From Microbacterium sp. W4I4 (GTDB taxonomy: Bacteria; Actinomycetota; Actinomycetes; Actinomycetales; Microbacteriaceae): a DNA stretch of 64,000 bases. The notes beneath the pieces were generated by a model. It made no database searches, had not been told where the DNA came from, and saw only the letters and a program-made list of their open reading frames with translations. Within the stretch, counting starts at the first letter, position 1. Every line of letters begins with the position of its first letter. The stretch is from positions 744,001 to 808,000 of the forward strand of contig NZ_JAUSXT010000001.1 in the NCBI RefSeq assembly GCF_030816235.1. The letters run 5' to 3'. Both the position numbers and the translations under genes were made by a program. This document shows, piece after piece, positions 48,064-59,058 of the stretch.

Positions 48064-48993
48064 TCAGTCCTCGGCGACGAGACTCTCGACCCGAACCGCC
48101 ATCGGGTCGAGCCATTCGATGCCGGGGTAGCGCTTGAACCAGGAGACCTGGCGGCGGGCGTATCGGCGGGTCAGGGCCTGGGTCTCGGCGATGGCGTCCT
48201 GCTCGTGCTTCTCACCGCGCAGCTGAGCGAGCGCCTGCGCGTATCCGATCGCCCTAGACGCCGTCACACCGCGCTCGATGCCGTCCTCGCGCAGCTGTGC
48301 GACCTCATCGAGCAGCCCGGTCCGCCACATCTGCTCGGCACGGTGATCCAGACGCTGTACGAGTTCCGGGCGGTCGACGTGCAGTCCGAGGATGCGGGTG
48401 CGCGGATGCCACAGCACGGGCGCTTCGGGCAGGGCGGCCCCGTGGGTCTGTCCACCCTGTTCCAGCACCTCCAGGGCGCGTACGATGCGACGGCCGTTCT
48501 TCGGATCGATCCGCTCGGCCGTCGCGGCATCCTTCTCGCGGAGTCGCTCGAACAGGACGCCCGCGCCGAGCGCGTCGAGTTCCGCCTCCAGGCGTGCGCG
48601 CACGACGGCATCGCGCGGCGGGAACCGGAAGTCGAAGATCACGCTCGAGACGTACAGGCCCGATCCCCCGACGAGGATGGCATCGCCCCCGCGTGCGTGG
48701 ATGTCGTGCACTGCGGCGCGGGCGATCGGCTGATACCAGGCGACAGCAGCCTCATCGATGACCTCGCGGACGTCGAACAGATGGTGCGGGATGCCGCGGC
48801 GCTCGTCGACGGCCAGCTTGGCGGTGCCGATGTCCATGCCGCGGTACAGCTGCATGGCATCCGCGTTGACGATCTCCGCAGGATTGCCGAGCGATCGCAG
48901 ACGCTCGGCGAGGTCGAGTGCGAGATCGCTCTTGCCGGTGCCGGTGGCGCCGACCACCGCCCACAGGCGCGGCTCGCGCGCGGGTGCGGTCAC
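48064..48993 (-). CDS. miaA: tRNA dimethylallyltransferase
   Basis: 309 residues. P-loop [12 protein letters not shown] near residues 13-24, [15 protein letters not shown], and the tRNA-binding end [12 protein letters not shown]. It adds the isopentenyl group to A37 of UNN-reading tRNAs. The start is GTG 48993 overlapping the miaB stop; the modified base is then thiomethylated by MiaB, so the coupling makes sense. Confidence 0.95.
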   Translation of the reverse strand: MTAPAREPRLWAVVGATGTGKSDLALDLAERLRSLGNPAEIVNADAMQLYRGMDIGTAKLAVDERRGIPHHLFDVREVIDEAAVAWYQPIARAAVHDIHARGGDAILVGGSGLYVSSVIFDFRFPPRDAVVRARLEAELDALGAGVLFERLREKDAATAERIDPKNGRRIVRALEVLEQGGQTHGAALPEAPVLWHPRTRILGLHVDRPELVQRLDHRAEQMWRTGLLDEVAQLREDGIERGVTASRAIGYAQALAQLRGEKHEQDAIAETQALTRRYARRQVSWFKRYPGIEWLDPMAVRVESLVAED

Positions 48994-50540
48994 ACTCCGG
49001 TGCGCAGGGTAGGCAGGCCGAGCGATACCGCGCGCGGAGCACCGGACTCGCCGGCGGGCGCGGGAACCGCGCAGCTCGCCGCCTGGGCACGATCCCACGC
49101 ATCGCCGCCGCGGGTGCGGCGGATGCGCAGGGGGGCGCCTGTCGGGTCATCGGCGAGCAGGTGGAAGGGTGCGCCGTGCGTGATCGTGACGGCCACGATG
49201 TCGCCCGGGCGCGGGAGATCCGAACCGGGCGTCACCTCGAAGTGCACCAGTCGGTTGTCCTCGGCACGGCCGGTCAGGCGATGCGTCTCGGCATCCTTCT
49301 TGCCCTCGCCGACTGAGACCAGCACCTCGACCTCACGGCCGACCTGCTTCTGGTTCTCCTCGAGGGAGATGCGCTCCTGCAGGGCGATCAGGCGGTTGTA
49401 GCGCGCCTGCACGACCTCCTTGGGCACCTGGTCCGCCATGGTCGCGGCGGGTGTTCCCTCGCGGATCGAGTACTGGAATGTGAAGGCACTGGAGAACCGC
49501 GCCTGCTCGACGACCCGCATGGTGTCCTCGAAGTCCTCGTCGGTCTCGCCGGGGAAGCCGACGATGATGTCGGTGGTGATCGCGGCGTTCGGGATGCGCT
49601 CGCGCACCCGGTCGAGGATGCCGAGGAAGCGGGAGCTGCGGTACGAGCGGCGCATGGCCTTCAGGATCCGGTCGCTGCCGGACTGCAGCGGCATGTGCAG
49701 CTGGGGCATGACGTTCGGCGTCTCGGCCATCGCATCGATGACGTCGTCGGTGAACGCCGCGGGGTGCGGACTGGTGAAGCGGATGCGCTCGAGCCCGTCG
49801 ATCTCGCCGGCCGCGCGCAGCAGCTTGCCGAACGCCTGACGGTCGCCGAATTCGACGCCGTAGGAGTTCACGTTCTGGCCGAGCAGCGTGACCTCGATCG
49901 CGCCGTCCTCCACGAGCAGCCGGAGCTCGCTGAGGATGTCGCCGGGGCGACGGTCCTTCTCCTTGCCGCGCAGGCTGGGCACGATGCAGAACGTGCAGGT
50001 GTTGTTGCAGCCCACCGAGATCGAGACCCAGCCGCTGTGCGCGGAGTCGCGTTTGGTCGGCAGGGTGGACGGGAAGACCTCGAGCGCCTCGAGGATCTCG
50101 AGTTCTGCCTCGCCGTTGTGTCGCGCGCGCTCCAGCAGCCCCGGAAGAGAGCCCATGTTGTGCGTGCCGAAGACCACGTCGACCCAGGGTGCCTTGTCGA
50201 GCACGGCCTGCTGGTCCATCTGCGCCAGGCAGCCGCCCACGGCGATCTGCATGCCCTCGTGCTTGTCCTTGACGGACTTCAGATGTCCGAGCGTGCCGTA
50301 GAGCTTGCCTGCGGCGTTGTCGCGGACCGCGCAGGTGTTGATGATCACGATGTCGGCATCGGCGCCGTCATCCGCACGCACATAGCCTGCGCTCTCCAGC
50401 GACCCGGAGAGGCGCTCGGAGTCGTGCACATTCATCTGGCAGCCGAAGGTGCGCACCTCATAGGAGCGCTGGCGTCCATCGGCATCGACCGCGGCCGAAG
50501 AGGGCGCGATGATCGTCGGTTCGGAGGAGAGAAGAGACAT
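48990..50540 (-). CDS. miaB: tRNA-2-methylthio-N6-dimethylallyladenosine synthase
   Basis: 516-residue radical SAM methylthiotransferase. UPF0004 N-terminal domain with VRTFGCQMN, the radical SAM cluster CNNTCTFC, and a TRAM domain after about residue 385. About 50 extra residues follow the TRAM domain. A TAGAAT box lies nine bases before ATG 50540, so the mRNA leader is very short. Confidence 0.95.
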   Translation of the reverse strand: MSLLSSEPTIIAPSSAAVDADGRQRSYEVRTFGCQMNVHDSERLSGSLESAGYVRADDGADADIVIINTCAVRDNAAGKLYGTLGHLKSVKDKHEGMQIAVGGCLAQMDQQAVLDKAPWVDVVFGTHNMGSLPGLLERARHNGEAELEILEALEVFPSTLPTKRDSAHSGWVSISVGCNNTCTFCIVPSLRGKEKDRRPGDILSELRLLVEDGAIEVTLLGQNVNSYGVEFGDRQAFGKLLRAAGEIDGLERIRFTSPHPAAFTDDVIDAMAETPNVMPQLHMPLQSGSDRILKAMRRSYRSSRFLGILDRVRERIPNAAITTDIIVGFPGETDEDFEDTMRVVEQARFSSAFTFQYSIREGTPAATMADQVPKEVVQARYNRLIALQERISLEENQKQVGREVEVLVSVGEGKKDAETHRLTGRAEDNRLVHFEVTPGSDLPRPGDIVAVTITHGAPFHLLADDPTGAPLRIRRTRGGDAWDRAQAASCAVPAPAGESGAPRAVSLGLPTLRTGV

Positions 50541-50630
50541 GATCCAGCCATTCTACGATCCGCGGCCGCCGATGGGCCCGCCGCCGGCGGCGACTCCTCC
50601 CGCTGGAGGAGAAGACGTCCGCGTGAACGG

Positions 50631-51365
50631 TCAGTCCGATTCGACGAAACGGACTCCGGAGCGTCCTCCCGAACGTCCGCTGCCCGCTTCGCGAAGCGCC
50701 GTGCGAGCGGCGTTCATCGCCGATGATCCTCCGTAGCCGCGTCGGGCGAGCTGCCCCAGCAGCCGCCTCAGGGCCGCCTCGGGTTCCAGCCTGGCCATAC
50801 CGGGAGCCTTGCTGCGGGCGTACTCCAGAGCGCGCTCCTCGTCGTCGTCCGGCAGCTCCGAGAGCGCGTCGTCGACGATGTCGCGAGGGATGCCTCGCTG
50901 AGAAAGCGCGCGGGAGAGGGCGACCCTCCCCTGCCCCTTGCGCTCGACGCCTGCCGTCACCAGCAGCGAGGCGAGCGTGCGGTCGTCGAGATAGCCACGA
51001 TGCAGGAACTCGTCGATGATCTGATCGATCGTGTCGCGGTCTACGTCGTTGGAGCGCAGCACAGTCCGGGCCTCCGATACCGACAGCTGCTTGGCACGCA
51101 GCTTGCGCACCAGCATCTCCGAGGCTCTCGCGCTGAGCTCGTCCGAGTTCACCGCGGGCGTCTGCTCGTCCTGATCCATGCCACCGACAAGAGTGGGGAC
51201 GAACGGCGCGGGCGTGATCGGGTCGTCGGCCAGCGCGGAGCGCCAGACGCCCTCGGGTCCGGTGCGCCGAGGCATCTCGCCGGGCTCGGCGTCCTTCGAC
51301 GTGTGCGCCCCGAAAAGGGGGATGACGGGGGCGAGGTGCTCCTCGCCCCCGTTCCGGTTCGTCAT
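50631..51365 (-). CDS. recX: Regulatory protein RecX
   Basis: 244 residues. About 90 poorly conserved N-terminal residues are followed by the three-helix RecX repeats (SEARTVLRSNDVDRDTIDQII, then FLHRGYLDD). It restrains RecA filaments. It starts 2 bp after the recA stop, so the two share a transcript. Confidence 0.92.
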   Translation of the reverse strand: MTNRNGGEEHLAPVIPLFGAHTSKDAEPGEMPRRTGPEGVWRSALADDPITPAPFVPTLVGGMDQDEQTPAVNSDELSARASEMLVRKLRAKQLSVSEARTVLRSNDVDRDTIDQIIDEFLHRGYLDDRTLASLLVTAGVERKGQGRVALSRALSQRGIPRDIVDDALSELPDDDEERALEYARSKAPGMARLEPEAALRRLLGQLARRGYGGSSAMNAARTALREAGSGRSGGRSGVRFVESD

Positions 51366-51367
51366 GA

Positions 51368-52417
<1,050 letters not shown>

Positions 52418-52519
52418 GACGTGCTCCTTCTGCTCGCGTGCTGCCGCCTGTAGGCTGTCGCGGCCACCCCGACTGGGGTCGCTCTCCGACAAGGCGCATG
52501 GCTCAGTGCCACGTCATTC

Positions 52520-52541
52520 ACGCTAAGAGGTGCCACCGACA
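52520..52541 (-). promoter_or_regulatory. RecA-NDp (PafBC-type) DNA-damage promoter of recA
   Basis: Reads TGTCGGTG, 8 bp, TAGCGT on the minus strand. This fits the known LexA-independent actinobacterial damage motif TGTCRGTG-N8-TANNNT. Confidence 0.85.
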
Positions 52542-52613
52542 TTGCATCGGCGCGCCCACTGATTGTGGATGACAGTCGCTACGAGACCACTTGTGCAGAA
52601 CGATACGCGCTCC

Positions 52614-52629
52614 TCGAACACATCTTCGA
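52614..52629. promoter_or_regulatory. Candidate LexA (SOS) box
   Basis: TCGAACACATCTTCGA has one mismatch from the actinobacterial consensus TCGAACNNNNGTTCGA. It lies about 200 bp before recA and could drive a second recA promoter, as in mycobacteria. Confidence 0.65.
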
Positions 52630-52657
52630 CGACACGCCGTCGCGTGTCGTCGAAGAT
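52622..52657. terminator. Hairpin after DUF3046, overlapping the LexA box
   Basis: A perfect 15-bp stem ATCTTCGACGACACG with a six-base loop. It probably ends transcription from the clgR/DUF3046 side. Its left arm shares bases with the SOS box. Confidence 0.65.
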
Positions 52658-52674
52658 TCGTTCAGTGGATTCGT

Positions 52675-52896
52675 TCAGCGCTTGCGCGGCTCCAGCCGGC
52701 CCACACCGTACCGACGCTCGGCGGGCACGTCGACCTCGTCGCACAGCGCCAGCCAGATGTCGCGCGGCGGCACTCCGGCATCCAGTGCCTCCAGCGCCGT
52801 CGTGCCGAGGCCGCCGAGGACGAGATCCTGCGTCAAAGACGTGGCCCTTGCACCGAACTCGTCATCGACCGCGCGCAGGAATTCGCTGCGTCTCAT
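52675..52896 (-). CDS. DUF3046 family protein
   Basis: 73 residues with the DUF3046 signature MRRSEFLRAVDDEFG and GVPPRDIWLALCDEVDVP. Found next to recA or clgR across actinobacteria. Function unknown; likely a small regulator or partner protein. It starts 17 bp after clgR. Confidence 0.88.
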   Translation of the reverse strand: MRRSEFLRAVDDEFGARATSLTQDLVLGGLGTTALEALDAGVPPRDIWLALCDEVDVPAERRYGVGRLEPRKR

Positions 52897-52912
52897 GCGT
52901 GTGCGGTGCCGC

Positions 52913-53221
52913 TCAGTGGAGCGAGAGCTCGGGCTCGACCGAGGCGACCAGGTCGTCGGGCACTACGTCCGGGAAGCTGCTGATGCCCTCGATGACCGAG
53001 ATGCGGTCGCCGACCTCGCGCATGATGGTCGAGATGGGAACGTCCAGAGCATCGGCGACCGAGGCGAGGATCTCGCTCGACGCCTCCTTCTGGCCCCGCT
53101 CGACCTCGCTGAGGTAACCGAGCGCGACGGACGCCTTGCTCGCGACCTGCCGGAGGGTCCGACCCTTCTGCAGGCGGAAGTCCCGCAGCACATCGCCGAT
53201 CTCCTGTCGTACAAGGATCAT
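52913..53221 (-). CDS. clgR: Helix-turn-helix regulator, ClgR-like
   Basis: 102-residue XRE-type regulator: RLQKGRTLRQVASKASVALG and YLSEVERGQKEASSE form the DNA-binding part. Size, position after cinA and sequence match ClgR, activator of clp protease and stress genes in actinobacteria. AGGAGG precedes ATG 53221. The C-terminus (VEPELSLH) resembles degradable tails of ClgR. Confidence 0.87.
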   Translation of the reverse strand: MILVRQEIGDVLRDFRLQKGRTLRQVASKASVALGYLSEVERGQKEASSEILASVADALDVPISTIMREVGDRISVIEGISSFPDVVPDDLVASVEPELSLH

Positions 53222-53272
53222 CGGAACCTCCTCTCCATTGTCTTGCTCGGATGCCGATCCGAATGGACAGCC

Positions 53273-53300
53273 AGTCTAGCCTGTTCGCTTCGCACCGAAC
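53273..53300 (-). promoter_or_regulatory. clgR promoter with inverted repeat
   Basis: -10 TAGACT at 53273-53278; immediately upstream, GTTCG and CGAAC (53283-53300) face each other across 8 bp, a plausible autoregulatory ClgR site. Confidence 0.5.
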
Positions 53301-53395
53301 CTACTGTTTCCCGCTGTGCTTCTGTTGTGAAAGAACGCTTCGTCGTGGTGTGTCGAATGTTGAGCACATCACCATCAACCTCGTGCCGCTTCGGG

Positions 53396-53878
53396 CTATT
53401 CCCGGACCGCCTCGAGCGCGAGCTCGATGGCCGCGTCGCGCGCCTGGGCGCGGATCTCATCGCGCGAGCCCTCGAACACGAAGACCCGCGACCGCGCTCC
53501 GAACGGTGTGGCGACACCGATGTGGACCGTGCCCACCGGCTGCCCGTCGGGAGACTCCGGCCCCGCGATGCCCGTGGTGGCGATGCCGACGTCCGCCGGA
53601 CGCCCGTCGACGGCGACGGCGCGACGGACACCGTCGGCCATCTGGACCGCGACTTCGGGGTGCACCGGGCCGTGAGCGGCGAGCAGATCGGCATCCACGC
53701 CGAGGAGGGTGTGCTTGACGGGCGTCGCGTAGGCCACGACCGCGCCCCACAGCGCGGCGGAGGCGCCGGGCACCGTGACGATCTCGGAGGCGACGGCTCC
53801 CCCTGTCAGCGATTCGGCCACGCCCAGGGTCCAGCCGCGCTCGCGCAGCGCCGAGACGAGCTGTGCGGCCGCGGTCAC
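53396..53878 (-). CDS. cinA: CinA C-terminal family protein (nicotinamide-nucleotide amidohydrolase)
   Basis: 160 residues: only the C-terminal CinA/PncC domain, with GVAESLTGGAVASEIVTVPG and GIAGPESPDGQPVGTV. It deamidates NMN. The start GTG 53878 overlaps the pgsA stop (GTGA). Confidence 0.92.
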   Translation of the reverse strand: MTAAAQLVSALRERGWTLGVAESLTGGAVASEIVTVPGASAALWGAVVAYATPVKHTLLGVDADLLAAHGPVHPEVAVQMADGVRRAVAVDGRPADVGIATTGIAGPESPDGQPVGTVHIGVATPFGARSRVFVFEGSRDEIRAQARDAAIELALEAVRE

Positions 53879-54450
53879 GGCGCGCTTCGCCGACCGCGGG
53901 TCTGCGCGAAGACGTAGTCGATGCCGCTGGCCACGGTGAGCAGCAGTGCGAGCAGCATCAGCACGAATGTCACCATCGTCCACGCCGGCTGCCCGACGAG
54001 GACGTGCAGGGGAAGCAGCGCCCACCCGAGGGCCACGCCCTGCACCACGGTCTTGATCTTGCCCATCCATGCGGCCGCGACCACGTGCTCGTTCACGATC
54101 ATGAGGCGGTGGATGGTGACGCCCCACTCGCGGATGAGGATGATGATGACGATCCACCACCCCACCTCGCCGAGGATCGCGAGTCCGAGGAAACCCGCTC
54201 CGGTGAGGAGCTTGTCGGCGATCGGGTCCCACAGCTTGCCGAAGTCGCTGACGATGTCGTACCGCCGGGCGAGGTAGCCGTCGACCCAGTCGGTGGAGAT
54301 GCCCAGGACGAAGATCGCGCCCGCCACCCAGCGCAGCACGAGGTCGTCCGCTCCGAAGGTGCCGGCCAGCAGCAGCAGGATGAAGAAGACGACGGCGAGC
54401 GGGATGCGGGCGATCGTGATCGCGTTGGGCAGTTGGCGCGGGATGCTCAT
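53875..54450 (-). CDS. pgsA: CDP-diacylglycerol-glycerol-3-phosphate 3-phosphatidyltransferase
   Basis: 191-residue membrane enzyme for phosphatidylglycerol phosphate. The CDP-alcohol phosphotransferase motif is complete: DWVDGYLARR then GKLWDPIADK near residues 58-85. About five membrane segments. The start shares one base with the ftsK stop. Confidence 0.93.
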   Translation of the reverse strand: MSIPRQLPNAITIARIPLAVVFFILLLLAGTFGADDLVLRWVAGAIFVLGISTDWVDGYLARRYDIVSDFGKLWDPIADKLLTGAGFLGLAILGEVGWWIVIIILIREWGVTIHRLMIVNEHVVAAAWMGKIKTVVQGVALGWALLPLHVLVGQPAWTMVTFVLMLLALLLTVASGIDYVFAQTRGRRSAP

Positions 54451-57200
54451 CAGTCGCGGCCCGTCAGGCCCCAGGCGTCCTCGTCGCCGTCGCCGTCGCT
54501 CTCCACCTCGGGCAGCCCCTCGAACTGCTGCTCGATCGGGTCCCGGGCGTACATGTCGTGCTCGGCCGATGCTGCGGCCTGCGCAGGTGACGCAGGTGAC
54601 GCCGGTGACGCCGGCACATCATCGCCGCGGAGCTTGGCGAGCACGCCGGGCAGCTGCTCGTTGGTGACGAGCACGTCTCGGGCCTTGGAACCCTCGGAGG
54701 GTCCGACGATCTCACGCGATTCGAGCAGATCCATCAGCCGGCCCGCCTTGGCGAAGCCGACGCGCAGCTTGCGCTGCAGCATCGACGTCGATCCGAACTG
54801 CGAGGACACGATCAGCTCGGCGGCGGCGAGCAGCAGCTCCAGGTCGTCGCCGATGTCCGCGTCGACCTCCTTGCGCTTCGCCTCGGCGGATTCCTGCACG
54901 TCGGGACGGTACTCGGGGCGGGCCTGCTGCGTGACGTGCTTGACGACGTCCGCGATCTCGCTCTCGTCGACCCAGGCGCCCTGGAGCCGGAACGGCTTGG
55001 ACGACCCCATCGGCGAGAACAGCGCGTCACCCTGACCGATGAGCTTGTCGGCGCCGGGCGAGTCGAGGATGACCCGGCTGTCGGTGACGCTCGTGACGGC
55101 GAACGCGAGGCGGGACGGCACGTTGGCCTTGATCAGACCGGTGACGACATCGACGCTGGGGCGCTGGGTCGCCAGCACCAGGTGGATGCCGGACGCGCGG
55201 GCCAGCTGCGTGATGCGGACGATGGAGTCCTCGACGTCTCGCGGAGCGACCATCATCAGGTCGGCGAGCTCGTCGACGACGACCAGCAGGTAGGGGTACG
55301 GCTTGAGCACCCGTTCGCTGCCTGCCGGGAGGTCTACCTCACCGGCCCGTACGGCGCGGTTGAAGTCGTCGATGTGGCGGAACCCGAACGACGCGAGGTC
55401 GTCGTAGCGCATGTCCATCTCCTTCACGACCCACTGCAGCGCCTCTGCCGCCTTCTTGGGGTTCGTGATGATGGGCGTGATCAGGTGCGGCACGCCGGCG
55501 TAGCTGGTGAGCTCCACGCGCTTCGGATCGATCAGGACCATGCGCACATCGGCGGGGCGCGCCCGCATCAGCAGGCTGGTGATCATCGAGTTCACGAAGC
55601 TGGACTTGCCGGAGCCGGTGGAACCCGCCACCAGCAGGTGGGGCATCTTCGCGAGGTTGGCGACGACGATGTTGCCGCCGACGTCCTTGCCGACGCCGAT
55701 CGTCATCGGGTGCGTGCTCTTCTGCGCCGCGGCGGAGCGCAGCACGTCGCCCAGGGCGACGGTCTCCTTGTCGACGTTCGGGATCTCGATGCCGATGGCG
55801 CTCTTGCCGGGGATCGGGGAGAGGATGCGCACATCGTTGGAGGCGACGGCGTAGGAGAAGTTGTTGCTCAGCTGCAGGATCTTCTCGACCTTGACGCCCA
55901 GACCGACCTCGATCTCGTACTGTGTGACCGTCGGTCCGCGCGAGAAGCCGGTGACCTTGGCGTCCACCTTGAACTGCTCCAGCACGCTGGTGATCTGCGC
56001 GATGGTGTTGTCGGTGGCATCCGATCGTGTGACGGGCGGCGGTCCTGCCTTCAGCACACCCGGCGAGGGCAGCACGTACGGCGCGGCGGGCGGCTGGAGC
56101 CCGTTCGCACCGGGTCCGGCCGTGCCGAACCCGTCGAGACCGGGAAGCTCCCCCGTCGAACCGTCGTCGTCGAGCAGCGCCGTGGTGTTCTGCTCGCCGA
56201 GCATGTCCGCCAGCGCACTGACATCGGTGAGCACCTCGGTGGCGGCATCCTGAGGTGAGTCGTCGACGATGACGGCCTGGTCGTAGGCGGCCTTCTTGCT
56301 CGGCTCGCCGAGCAGCGCCGTGATCGCCTGGGAGTCGACGTCGTCCTCGGGGTCCTCCTCGCGACCGGTCTTGTTGCGTCGCCACCAGGGCAGCGCGTCG
56401 TCCTTCTCATCGGAGTCCTGCGGGGCCTCGTCGACCGCGGCGGGGCGCAGCGGCCGCTCGGCGCCGAACATCCACGCGTACAGGTCGCCCAGTCGCTCGC
56501 CGATCCGGTTCGGCGGCGTCTTGGTGAGGATGAGCACGCTGAGCAGAGCCAGCAGCCCGAGCACGATGTAGGCCACGACCGGAGTGAGGAACGCCAGCGG
56601 CTCCCCCAGCATCCAGCCGAACAGCCCACCCGCGGCACTGAGGGCGGGCATGCCGTCCTTCGGCTGGGGACGTGCGAGGACGCCGAACTTGTCGACCACT
56701 CCCGAGGCGACGTGGCAGAAGCCGGCGAGAGCGAGGACGAAGAATCCGAAGCCGATCCCGATCCGCCCGTTGTCGTGCACGGACGAAGGATGCCGGAACA
56801 GCCACCCCGCCAGCAGGAGCAGCAGCACTGGGAGCACGAAGGCCACCCGGCCGATCAGCAGCCCCCAGGTGTACGCGCTGATGTTCTGCGCGATCTGCTC
56901 GCCGATGAAGAACCACTCCACGACCGCGCCGGCGCAGGCCAGCAGGACCAGCAGGAACGGGAATCCGTCGCGGCGCTGCTCCTTCTCGAGAGACTCCGGC
57001 CCGAAGGCGCGGAACAGCCCGCCGACACCGTGCGCCAGCCCGAGCCACATCCGCGCCGCCAGCGGCGCCTTCTCCGCCTCGTCGACGTAGCGCTTGGGCG
57101 CGGGCGCCGCCTTGGCACGCGAGCGCGGAGCCGCCTGCCGCTCGGGACGCGACGAGGACGCCGCGGACGCGCGCTCAGACTTCGTGGTGCTCCTGGCCAT
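54450..57200 (-). CDS. ftsK: DNA translocase FtsK/SpoIIIE
   Basis: 916 residues. A basic start, four membrane segments at about 75-225, an acidic linker to about 390, then the motor with Walker [13 protein letters not shown], Walker [14 protein letters not shown], and a C-terminal gamma winged helix ([20 protein letters not shown] in parts). It pumps chromosome DNA through the septum. Leaderless start at ATG 57200 right after a damage-type promoter. Confidence 0.95.
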   Translation of the reverse strand: MARSTTKSERASAASSSRPERQAAPRSRAKAAPAPKRYVDEAEKAPLAARMWLGLAHGVGGLFRAFGPESLEKEQRRDGFPFLLVLLACAGAVVEWFFIGEQIAQNISAYTWGLLIGRVAFVLPVLLLLLAGWLFRHPSSVHDNGRIGIGFGFFVLALAGFCHVASGVVDKFGVLARPQPKDGMPALSAAGGLFGWMLGEPLAFLTPVVAYIVLGLLALLSVLILTKTPPNRIGERLGDLYAWMFGAERPLRPAAVDEAPQDSDEKDDALPWWRRNKTGREEDPEDDVDSQAITALLGEPSKKAAYDQAVIVDDSPQDAATEVLTDVSALADMLGEQNTTALLDDDGSTGELPGLDGFGTAGPGANGLQPPAAPYVLPSPGVLKAGPPPVTRSDATDNTIAQITSVLEQFKVDAKVTGFSRGPTVTQYEIEVGLGVKVEKILQLSNNFSYAVASNDVRILSPIPGKSAIGIEIPNVDKETVALGDVLRSAAAQKSTHPMTIGVGKDVGGNIVVANLAKMPHLLVAGSTGSGKSSFVNSMITSLLMRARPADVRMVLIDPKRVELTSYAGVPHLITPIITNPKKAAEALQWVVKEMDMRYDDLASFGFRHIDDFNRAVRAGEVDLPAGSERVLKPYPYLLVVVDELADLMMVAPRDVEDSIVRITQLARASGIHLVLATQRPSVDVVTGLIKANVPSRLAFAVTSVTDSRVILDSPGADKLIGQGDALFSPMGSSKPFRLQGAWVDESEIADVVKHVTQQARPEYRPDVQESAEAKRKEVDADIGDDLELLLAAAELIVSSQFGSTSMLQRKLRVGFAKAGRLMDLLESREIVGPSEGSKARDVLVTNEQLPGVLAKLRGDDVPASPASPASPAQAAASAEHDMYARDPIEQQFEGLPEVESDGDGDEDAWGLTGRD

Positions 57201-57206
57201 GTCTCC

Positions 57207-57228
57207 ACGCTACGTCCGAACACCGACA
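57207..57228 (-). promoter_or_regulatory. RecA-NDp (PafBC-type) promoter of ftsK, leaderless
   Basis: TGTCGGTG, 8 bp, TAGCGT, then six bases to the ftsK ATG. Both conserved blocks are the same as at recA. Confidence 0.8.
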
Positions 57229-57260
57229 TCCGGCCGCAATGACGCGGGTTTCCAGGGGAT

Positions 57261-57279
57261 CACGCCTCGATCAGGCGTG
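57261..57279. terminator. Hairpin in the ftsK/rnj gap
   Basis: CACGCCT-cgatc-AGGCGTG, 42 bp past the rnj stop; possible terminator for rnj before the ftsK promoter. Confidence 0.5.
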
Positions 57280-57320
57280 CTCCCCCGGTCTCGGTCGCGC
57301 CGCGATCGGGCGCGGCCACG

Positions 57321-58997
57321 TCACGCCTCGATGACGAGCGGGACGATCATCGGGCGGCGGCGCAGCTTCTGGTTGACCCAGCGGCCGATCGTACGGCGCA
57401 CGATCTGCGACAGCGCGTGGTTGTCGCGCACGCCGTTGCCGGCGGCCTCCTTGAGGGCGGCGACGATCTTGGGTACGACGTCGTCGAAGACGCGATCGTC
57501 CTCGGCGACACCGCGTGCGTGGATCTCCGGCCCCGAGATGACCTGACCGGTGGTCGAGTCCACGACGATGATCACGGAGACGAAGCCCTCCTCGCCGAGG
57601 ATGCGACGGTCCTTCAGATCGGCATCCGTGATCCCGCCGACGGTGGAGCCGTCGACGTACACGAATCCGATGTCGAGCTGGCCGGCCACCCGGGCCTCGC
57701 CGTCGCGCAGGTCGATCACCGTGCCGTTGGATGCGATGAAGGTGCGCTCCTCCGGGATGCCGGTGTCCTGCGCGAGCTTGGCGTTCGCCGTCAGGTGGCG
57801 GTACTCGCCGTGCACGGGCAGCACGTTGCGGGGCTTGAGGATGTTGTAGCAGTAGAGCAGTTCGCCGGCGGCGGCGTGGCCGGAGACGTGCACGCGGGCG
57901 TTGCCCTTGTGCACGACGGTGGCGCCGAGCTTGGTGAGTCCGTCGATCACTCGGTAGACCGCGTTCTCGTTGCCCGGGATCAGGCTCGAGGCGAGGATCA
58001 CCGTGTCGCCCTCCCCCGGCTCGATGGCGTGGTCCAGGTTGGCCATGCGGCTGAGCACGGCCATCGGCTCGCCCTGCGATCCGGTGGACATGTAGACGAT
58101 CTTGTCGTCGGGCAGGTCGCGCGCCTTCTTGTAGTCGATGAGCACGCCGTCCGGAACCCGCAGGTAGCCGAGCTGCTCGGCGATGGTCATATTGCGAACC
58201 ATGCTGCGGCCGAGGAACGCAACCCGACGTCCGTGAATGTGTGCGGCGTCGATGACCTGCTGCACACGGTGCATGTGGCTGGAGAAACTGGCAACGATCA
58301 CACGGCGCGGGGCCTTGCCGATCACCTGGTCGAGCACGGGACCGATCGAGCGCTCCGTGGGCGTGAAGCCCGGAACGTCGGCATTGGTGGAGTCGACGAG
58401 GAACAGGTCGACCCCGTCATCACCCAGACGCGCGAAGGTGTTCAGATCGGTGATGCGGCCGTCCAGCGGCAGCTGGTCCATCTTGAAGTCGCCGGTCGCG
58501 AGCACGACGCCCGCCGGGGTGGTGATGGCGACGGCCAGCGCGTCGGGGATGGAGTGGTTCACCGCGATGAACTCGAGATCGAACGGGCCGACCTGCTCCT
58601 CCTCGCCCTCCTTCACCGTGAGGGTGAAGGGCTTGATGCGGTGCTCCTTGAGCTTCGCCTCGACCAGAGCGAGGGTCAAGCCGGAGCCGATCAGCGGGAT
58701 GTCGCCCTTCAGGCGCAGCAGGTAGGGCACGCCGCCGATGTGGTCCTCGTGGCCGTGCGTGAGCACGACGCCGACGATGTCGTCGAGGCGGTCCTTGATG
58801 GGCGAGAAGTCGGGCAGGATCAGGTCGACGCCCGGCTGGTGCTCCTCGGGGAAGAGCACGCCGCAGTCGACGATGAGGATCTTGCCTTCGTACTCGAACG
58901 CGGTCATGTTGCGGCCGATCTCACCGAGACCACCGATCGGGGTCACGCGGAGCGTGCCCTGGGCGAGTGGTTCGGGAGCGGCGATGGGGGTGGACAT
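57321..58997 (-). CDS. rnj: Ribonuclease J
   Basis: 558 residues. Metallo-beta-lactamase motif THGHEDHIGG near 80-89, beta-CASP part with LVDSTNAD, SFSSHMHRVQQ and HVSGHAAAGE. Endo- and 5'-exoribonuclease in mRNA decay and rRNA processing. ATG 58997 follows GAGGAGA; upstream frame discarded. It is 61 bp after dapA. Confidence 0.95.
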   Translation of the reverse strand: MSTPIAAPEPLAQGTLRVTPIGGLGEIGRNMTAFEYEGKILIVDCGVLFPEEHQPGVDLILPDFSPIKDRLDDIVGVVLTHGHEDHIGGVPYLLRLKGDIPLIGSGLTLALVEAKLKEHRIKPFTLTVKEGEEEQVGPFDLEFIAVNHSIPDALAVAITTPAGVVLATGDFKMDQLPLDGRITDLNTFARLGDDGVDLFLVDSTNADVPGFTPTERSIGPVLDQVIGKAPRRVIVASFSSHMHRVQQVIDAAHIHGRRVAFLGRSMVRNMTIAEQLGYLRVPDGVLIDYKKARDLPDDKIVYMSTGSQGEPMAVLSRMANLDHAIEPGEGDTVILASSLIPGNENAVYRVIDGLTKLGATVVHKGNARVHVSGHAAAGELLYCYNILKPRNVLPVHGEYRHLTANAKLAQDTGIPEERTFIASNGTVIDLRDGEARVAGQLDIGFVYVDGSTVGGITDADLKDRRILGEEGFVSVIIVVDSTTGQVISGPEIHARGVAEDDRVFDDVVPKIVAALKEAAGNGVRDNHALSQIVRRTIGRWVNQKLRRRPMIVPLVIEA

Positions 58998-59058
58998 GGA
59001 CGTCTCCTCTGTCGGACACACGCGTGCCCGTTCGTTTGCGTTCAGCGCGTGAGAGCGC

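Noticed and set aside
50541..50555. TAGAAT before miaB as a leaderless start
   Set aside because: The gap to ATG is nine bases, longer than the 6-7 seen elsewhere, so the mRNA probably has a very short leader.
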